This document shows, piece by piece, positions 7,157 through 11,155 of a stretch of DNA of 11,155 bases. Under the pieces are notes generated by a model. It was not told the origin of the DNA and ran no database searches. It saw only the letters and a program-made list of their open reading frames with translations. Source of the stretch: Treponema sp. GTDB lineage: Bacteria; Spirochaetota; Spirochaetia; Treponematales; Treponemataceae. The stretch covers positions 1 to 11,155 of the forward strand of contig JAFOTA010000076.1 in assembly GCA_017421145.1 (NCBI GenBank), in the 5' to 3' direction. Made by a program: the position numbers and the translations under genes. Positions within the stretch are counted from its first letter, which is position 1, and each line of letters begins with the position of its first letter.

Positions 7157-7193
7157 CTAATTTTCTATAGCGACTATAAAAAATTTGTATTAG
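7157..7193. promoter_or_regulatory. LysR-type (T-N11-A) operator dyad between divergent operons
   Basis: A perfect dyad TATAG-CGA-CTATA (7166-7178) fits the LysR box T-N11-A with symmetric arms. It is flanked by AATTTT (7159-7164) on the left and an A6-T3 run (7178-7186) on the right, which extend the symmetry imperfectly. CTAAT (7157-7161) and ATTAG (7189-7193) form an outer inverted pair centred about 3 nt away. The dyad lies about 34 nt upstream of the leftward -35 and just upstream of the probable rightward promoter. That is the usual place for an activator serving two divergent promoters. Confidence 0.5.
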
Positions 7194-7217
7194 CAAAGAA
7201 ATGCAAAAACTTATATG
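7190..7217 (+). promoter_or_regulatory. Weak promoter candidate for the ABC importer/NifD-like operon
   Basis: TTAGCA (7190-7195), 16 nt, then TATATG (7212-7217) is the best rightward match. Both boxes are poor, which would suit an activator-dependent promoter next to the LysR-type dyad. The leader would be about 25 nt and includes the palindrome ATCAATTGAT (7226-7235) before the Shine-Dalgarno GGAGG at 7240-7244. Confidence 0.35.
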
Positions 7218-7249
7218 GTGATTCCATCAATTGATTTTTGGAGGTCGTT

Positions 7250-8056
7250 ATGAAAAAAATTATTATCGCGCTTGTTGCTCTCGGAGCAATTTTTACAGGT
7301 TGCAAATCAAAAGGAAAAGCAGAAGCTGAAAAAGAAGTTTTCCGTATTGCAGTTGAAGGTTACTGGAAGCCTTACAACTTTACCGATGAAAATGGTGAAC
7401 TTACCGGTTATGATATTGATGTCATAAAGGCAATCAATGAAAAAATCCCCGACGTGACAATCAACGTTGAACCGACAGACTGGGACGGAATGCTTCTTGC
7501 ACTTGAGAACGGACATTATGATATTGTCGTAAACCAGATTAAGAAAAGTCCTGCCCGCGCAGAGCGTTATCTTTTTGCGGACAAGCCCTACAACTTTGAT
7601 TATCCTGCAATCGCGTTCACAACCAAAACAGATATAAAAACAGCGGAAGATTTGATTGGAAAAACAGTTATCGTCGGAGCGGGTTCATCTTATGCAGACT
7701 GGATTGATGCTTTCAATGAGAAGACCGGCGGAAAAATAACTGTCCTTTATGCAGGAAGCGGCTCAACCACACTGAGCATTTTTGCTGATGTAATCTCTGG
7801 CCGTGCCGATGCAACGATTGACAGTCCTGTAGCTGTTGAAATATTAAAGAATGAACAGAACTTCCCATTGAATTCCATTCCGGCAGATCCAGACCTGCTT
7901 ACGCCGACATATTTCGTTTACGGAAAAAGCAAGAGGGGCGAACACGTAAAAGCAATATTTGACAAGGCACTGGAAGAAATCCGTGCGGACGGAACCCTTT
8001 CCAAACTTGCAATCAAATGGTTTGGAACCGACACAAGCAGCAAGGGAAAAATTTAA
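7250..8056 (+). CDS. Polar amino-acid ABC importer, lipoprotein substrate-binding protein
   Basis: A 268-residue family 3 solute-binding protein. The ATG at 7250 with GGAGG 5 nt upstream is preferred over a TTG at 7238, because it places a clean lipoprotein signal (MKKIIIALVALGAIFTGC, cysteine 18 as lipidation site) at the N-terminus; the FTGC lipobox is of the relaxed spirochaete kind. Family features are WKPYNFTDENGELTGYDID (40-58), the R-containing NQIKKSPARAERYLFADKPY block that supplies the carboxylate-binding arginine, GAGSSYADW, and RADATIDSPVAVEI with an aspartate at the usual amine-binding position. The retained Arg and Asp argue for an alpha-amino-acid-like ligand; which one cannot be read from sequence. 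It is the first gene of the rightward arm, followed by its permease, ATPase and a NifD-like gene. The link to a nitrogenase-like protein suggests an unusual ligand, perhaps a sulfur-containing amino acid (inference). Confidence 0.93.
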   Translation: MKKIIIALVALGAIFTGCKSKGKAEAEKEVFRIAVEGYWKPYNFTDENGELTGYDIDVIKAINEKIPDVTINVEPTDWDGMLLALENGHYDIVVNQIKKSPARAERYLFADKPYNFDYPAIAFTTKTDIKTAEDLIGKTVIVGAGSSYADWIDAFNEKTGGKITVLYAGSGSTTLSIFADVISGRADATIDSPVAVEILKNEQNFPLNSIPADPDLLTPTYFVYGKSKRGEHVKAIFDKALEEIRADGTLSKLAIKWFGTDTSSKGKI

Positions 8057-8071
8057 TCTGAGGTGAACGAT

Positions 8072-8788
8072 ATGGAAGGATCTTTAATTGACATCAAATA
8101 TATATTTACAACAATTCCTGAAATAATGACAAAACTGCCGATAACTTTATTCATCGCATTTACCGCGACGCTTATCGGTCTGGTACTGGGAATGCTGATT
8201 GCTTTGGTGCGATTCTTCCATATCAAGGTTTTGTCACAGCTGGCAACCGTTTTCATTTCTTTTATCCGCGGAACCCCGATGGTGATTCAGCTTTACATAG
8301 TCTACTATGGAATTCCGATTGTCCTTTCCGCAATCGCGAGCAGTACCGGAAGTGAATTTGACATAAGGGCCATACCGGGCACATTTTTTGCGATACTTGC
8401 TTTCGGACTAAACACCGCAGCCTACATGTCAGAATCCTTCAGGAGCGCGTTAAGTTCTGTAGAAGCCGGGCAATTTGAGGCATGCAAAAGCCTTCACTAT
8501 TCAACATGGAATTCATTGAGGAGGGTCATTCTTCCGCAGGCGTTTGTCATCGCGCTTCCAACTCTTACAAGTTCTTTTTTGGCGATGATAAAAAATACTT
8601 CCCTTGCATTCTGTATTGCGGTGGTTGACATAATGGCGCATGCAAAAATCATAGGCTCCCGCTCATACCGCTATTTTGAAATATACATTGCGGTTTCAAT
8701 AATCTACTGGCCGATCTGTGCGTTTGTGGAGCGGCTTTTATTGACGCTTGAAAAAAAGCTTTCACGATTCAGCAAAAAAACTTTTTAG
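8072..8788 (+). CDS. Polar amino-acid ABC importer, permease (HisM/HisQ family)
   Basis: A 238-residue inner-membrane permease with about five hydrophobic segments. The family signature FIRGTPMVIQLYIVYYG lies at about 64-80. The EAA loop, which contacts the ATPase, reads EAGQFEACKSL...ILPQAF at about 131-158. The ATG at 8072 is chosen because GAGGTG (8060-8065) lies 6 nt before it; the GTG at 8063 is part of that site. It follows the binding-protein gene by 15 nt and precedes the ATPase by 12 nt. Only one permease is present, so the transporter is probably a homodimer of this protein with two ATPase subunits, as in cystine (TcyB/YecS-like) or glutamine importers. Confidence 0.93.
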   Translation: MEGSLIDIKYIFTTIPEIMTKLPITLFIAFTATLIGLVLGMLIALVRFFHIKVLSQLATVFISFIRGTPMVIQLYIVYYGIPIVLSAIASSTGSEFDIRAIPGTFFAILAFGLNTAAYMSESFRSALSSVEAGQFEACKSLHYSTWNSLRRVILPQAFVIALPTLTSSFLAMIKNTSLAFCIAVVDIMAHAKIIGSRSYRYFEIYIAVSIIYWPICAFVERLLLTLEKKLSRFSKKTF

Positions 8789-8800
8789 CGAGGACAAATT

Positions 8801-9550
8801 ATGATAGAAATCAAAAACCTGAAAAAATCTTTTAACAAAAACGAAGTCCTGCGTGGAATAAATCTTTCGATAAACGACAATGAAATTGTTTCGATAATCG
8901 GTTCAAGCGGAGGTGGGAAATCAACGCTTCTTCGCTGCCTTAATTTTCTTGAACATGCAGATTCAGGAACAATCAAAATTGGTAACGTGAATGTTGATTG
9001 CGCATCGACGAACAAAAAAAGCATAAATGAATTGAGACTAAAAAGCGCGATGGTTTTTCAGAATTTCAATCTCTTTAAAAACAAAACCGCGCTCGAAAAT
9101 ATTATGGAGCCTCTGCGTGTGAACAAAAAAATCTCAAAGGATGAGGCAAAAAATATTGCGCTGGAGTATCTGAAAAAAGTCGGACTTGAAAACAAATGGA
9201 ACGAATATCCGTCAAAGCTTTCCGGCGGACAGCAGCAGCGAATTGGAATTGCACGTGCGCTTGTCCTTGATCCCGAGGTGATTCTTTTTGATGAACCGAC
9301 CAGTGCGCTTGACCCGGAACTTGTGAGCGATGTTTTGAAACTCATAAAGGAAGTCGCCGCCGAAAAAAGAACGATGATTATAGTGACGCATGAAATGGCA
9401 TTTGCAAGGGAAGTGTCGGACAGGGTTGTGTACATGGACAAGGGCGAAGTGGTTGAGCAGGGAAATCCTGAGCAGATTTTCAGCATTCCAAAAGAAGAAA
9501 GAACCAGACAATTTTTGGCAAGATATCTCCAGCCGGAATATGTCATCTAA
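8801..9550 (+). CDS. Polar amino-acid ABC importer, ATPase (GlnQ/HisP family)
   Basis: A complete 249-residue ABC ATPase that powers the importer. Walker A is GSSGGGKST (34-42), the Q-loop is Q87 (VFQNFN), the signature is LSGGQQQR (140-147), Walker B is VILFDE (160-165) with catalytic E165, the D-loop is SALD (168-171) and the switch histidine is H197 ([10 protein letters not shown]). The sequence through [15 protein letters not shown] is typical of the GlnQ/HisP/TcyN group. The ATG at 8801 has AGGA about 7 nt upstream. All catalytic residues are intact, so the transporter should be functional. It is followed after 38 nt by the NifD-like gene on the same strand with no terminator between, which places the oxidoreductase in the transporter operon. 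Confidence 0.95.
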   Translation: MIEIKNLKKSFNKNEVLRGINLSINDNEIVSIIGSSGGGKSTLLRCLNFLEHADSGTIKIGNVNVDCASTNKKSINELRLKSAMVFQNFNLFKNKTALENIMEPLRVNKKISKDEAKNIALEYLKKVGLENKWNEYPSKLSGGQQQRIGIARALVLDPEVILFDEPTSALDPELVSDVLKLIKEVAAEKRTMIIVTHEMAFAREVSDRVVYMDKGEVVEQGNPEQIFSIPKEERTRQFLARYLQPEYVI

Positions 9551-9588
9551 GGAAAACAAGATTAGCCCGAACTGGAGCGGAGGAAAAA

Positions 9589-11043
9589 ATGAGTTTTGAT
9601 TTATCCAATTCCGAAATCACGATGCGCGAAGGCAGATTAAATTCTATCGTTTCATATACCGGTGATTTAAAATCCCTGATTTCAAAAACCAGAGACTGCT
9701 CGATAAAAAATTGTGAGCGATGCTTCACACAGAATAACACCTGTCTTTCCATAATGGTGATGGATCAGCTCAGCAGCATAAGAAACGTTACGGTCGTCTA
9801 CCACACGCCGATTGGATGCAGTGCTTTTATCCCACGCTGGACCGCGCTTTATTCAGGTCTTGCCGCAAAGATTGGAAAAAAATGGAATACGAACTATCTA
9901 TGCACAAATCTCAATGAAAGCGACACCGTTTTTGGAGCCGAAAACAAATTGAGAAAAACAGTGCAGGAAGCTTACGACCGTTATCCATCCGATGCAATTT
10001 TTATCTGTACAGGATGCGTCACCGGAATCATCGGGGAGGACATTGATTCTGTGGCAGCCGAGTTTGATAAAAAAATTCCAATTCCTGTTATTCCTGTCCA
10101 CTGCGAAGGAATCAAAAGCAAAGTGTGGGCGACCGGTTTTGACATAAGCGATTATATTGTTCTTAAATACATTGTCAAAGCTCCGAAACAAAAACGAAAC
10201 ATAATCAATTTTAAAAACTTTGAAGAAAGCATAAGACCGTTCATCACAAAAATATTCAAGCGTTTTGATGTCGAGCCGCTTTTTCTCTACGCAAATTCCA
10301 CTGTCGAAGAACTTTCGCATATAAGCGAGAGTCGTGCAACCGTAAGTTCATGCGGTGCGTTGAGTCCCTATCTTGGAAACGCACTCGAAGAATTATACGG
10401 GGTTCCATACGTCAGGACAATAAACGGAAACGGTATGGAAGGTTTTGACAAATGGCTCCGGGACATTGCAAGAATTCTCCACAAGGAAGAGATTGCCGAG
10501 CAGATTATTCTTGAAGAGAGGGAAAAATATCTTTCAAAAATTGAGAAGCTAAAAAAACAGTTCACGGGAAAAACTGCGGTCATAGCGGCGGGACCAGGGT
10601 TTACCTACGAAGCTGTCCGTGTTCTTGATGAACTTGGAATCAAAGTAAATGCGGCTCTCTCGTGGCATCATGATTCAAAATATGACGACGGAAAAATTCC
10701 TGACACGCTTACTCATATCGAAGACACGCATCCTGATTTAAAAGTTTCGATAATCGATTTGCAGAACCACGAGCTTTTAAATATCATCAACAGGGAAAAG
10801 CCCGACCTTTACATCTGCCGTCACCCGGGAACGCGTCCCTTTGTCACAAAACTTGGGATTCCCGTCGTCCAACTCACGGACGAATACCAGATGTTCGGCT
10901 ACGAAGGACTGTACAATTTTGGAAGGACAATAGCGGATTTGTTCAACAACAAAAGTTTTACTGATGGACTGAAAAATCACTGCACAGTTCCGTACACATC
11001 ATGGTGGCTCGATCAGCCCGCAAACAAATTTTATTCGTTATAG
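9589..11043 (+). CDS. NifD-like nitrogenase component 1 homologue
   Basis: A 484-residue alpha-type component 1 protein; ATG at 9589 follows GGAGGAAAAA. P-cluster-type cysteines are C52, C77 (YHTPIGCSAF) and C143 (CTGCVTGIIGEDI); spacings of 25 and 66 match Azotobacter NifD (Cys62, 88, 154; 26 and 66). HCEG (171-174) aligns with NifD RCEG. C255 aligns with the cofactor ligand Cys275, and the next 18 positions align without a gap to the shared YG-I/V-P. No histidine is found where His442 should be (PVVQLTDEYQMFGYEG). Counting from the CEG block, His195 is replaced by Phe184 and Gln191 by Trp180. A metal cluster bound through Cys is plausible, but a canonical FeMo cofactor and N2 reduction are not. 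The N-terminus adds C37, C42 and C45. The partner is presumably the NifK-like protein at 4964-6259. No NifH is in the window. A NifE-like scaffold role is the alternative. Confidence 0.87.
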   Translation: MSFDLSNSEITMREGRLNSIVSYTGDLKSLISKTRDCSIKNCERCFTQNNTCLSIMVMDQLSSIRNVTVVYHTPIGCSAFIPRWTALYSGLAAKIGKKWNTNYLCTNLNESDTVFGAENKLRKTVQEAYDRYPSDAIFICTGCVTGIIGEDIDSVAAEFDKKIPIPVIPVHCEGIKSKVWATGFDISDYIVLKYIVKAPKQKRNIINFKNFEESIRPFITKIFKRFDVEPLFLYANSTVEELSHISESRATVSSCGALSPYLGNALEELYGVPYVRTINGNGMEGFDKWLRDIARILHKEEIAEQIILEEREKYLSKIEKLKKQFTGKTAVIAAGPGFTYEAVRVLDELGIKVNAALSWHHDSKYDDGKIPDTLTHIEDTHPDLKVSIIDLQNHELLNIINREKPDLYICRHPGTRPFVTKLGIPVVQLTDEYQMFGYEGLYNFGRTIADLFNNKSFTDGLKNHCTVPYTSWWLDQPANKFYSL

Positions 11044-11155
11044 TCCGCAGGTTTTTTTCACTGATATATAAAATCCCTATGTCGCTTTTCCCGTCGGCCA
11101 CATCATCAATGACGCTAAGGGCACGCATCTCCCTGAAGGAAAAATCATACTGTTC
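10958..11155 (-). pseudogene. Truncated LysR-type regulator fragment, 5' part outside window
   Basis: A minus-strand frame enters from the right edge and runs to a TAA at 10958-10960 (65 codons in view). The first 36 or so residues (EQYDFSFREMRALSVIDDV, then ADGKSDIGILYISEKN) read like the effector-binding part of a LysR-type regulator, where an acidic 'VI-DV--G-SDIGILYLS-N' stretch occurs at roughly residue 120-150 of about 300. After ISEKNLRTI the sequence is only the antisense of the end of the NifD-like gene and no longer looks LysR-like. The remaining effector domain of about 150 residues is missing. It is therefore probably a decayed regulator cut at or near 11044-11060. The family assignment rests on a short motif. 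Confidence 0.5.

Noticed and set aside
4964..11043. A genuine dinitrogen-fixing nitrogenase
   Set aside because: No nifH, nifB or nifEN in the window, D and K genes not adjacent, and the His442 and His195 equivalents are absent from the NifD-like protein.
11044..11060. Intrinsic terminator after the NifD-like gene
   Set aside because: There is a run of seven T at 11052-11058 but no convincing GC-rich stem before it.
1..11155. CRISPR array, insertion sequence, tRNA or rRNA
   Set aside because: No regularly spaced direct repeats, transposase motifs, cloverleaf or ribosomal RNA sequence were seen on either strand.

Overview
The window looks like a chromosomal segment of a host-associated spirochaete, most likely a Treponema. 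This is an inference. It rests on a formylglycine-generating-enzyme (SUMF1) fold protein of the kind that is multiplied in Treponema genomes, a loose spirochaete-type lipobox on the binding protein, a large unrecognised cytoplasmic protein of conserved-hypothetical type, and moderate base composition with A/T-rich intergenic gaps. No rRNA, tRNA, CRISPR array, transposase or phage gene was found.

Left part (1-4828): the 3' end of a SUMF1-fold protein gene runs rightwards. A 47-residue antitoxin-like ORF with a strong ribosome binding site follows it. Three genes run leftwards: a 639-residue protein of unknown function, hisC, and a YfcE/MJ0936-type metallophosphoesterase coupled to hisC by an ATGA overlap. 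A strong intrinsic terminator hairpin lies between the unknown gene and hisC, only 14 nt before the hisC start codon.

Right part (4964-11043): this is the interesting region, a divergently arranged nitrogenase-like cluster. Leftwards, a RibD-type reductase gene is followed one base later by a NifK-like subunit gene. Rightwards, a complete polar amino-acid ABC importer (lipoprotein binding protein, permease, ATPase) is followed by a NifD-like subunit gene. The two component-1 homologues keep the P-cluster cysteines and the cofactor cysteine (C255, equivalent to Azotobacter NifD Cys275). The NifD-like protein has lost the equivalents of His442, His195 and Gln191. There is no NifH, NifB, NifE or NifN homologue in the window. 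The set therefore looks like an uncharacterised group IV-type nitrogenase-like reductase, or a scaffold, tied to uptake of a small amino-acid-like compound. It does not look like a dinitrogen-fixing enzyme.

The 173-nt divergent intergenic region carries a perfect dyad that fits the T-N11-A LysR box, plus a good leftward promoter. At the far right, the minus strand encodes a fragment that reads like the middle of a LysR-type regulator. The fragment stops being recognisable just where the NifD-like gene ends. This suggests that the cluster boundary is a rearrangement junction and that the ancestral regulator is truncated.

A working model, by inference: a LysR-type regulator switches on both arms, the importer brings in an amino-acid-like (perhaps sulfur-containing) substrate, and the D/K-like complex with the RibD-type reductase transforms it, fed by a NifH-like reductase encoded elsewhere.
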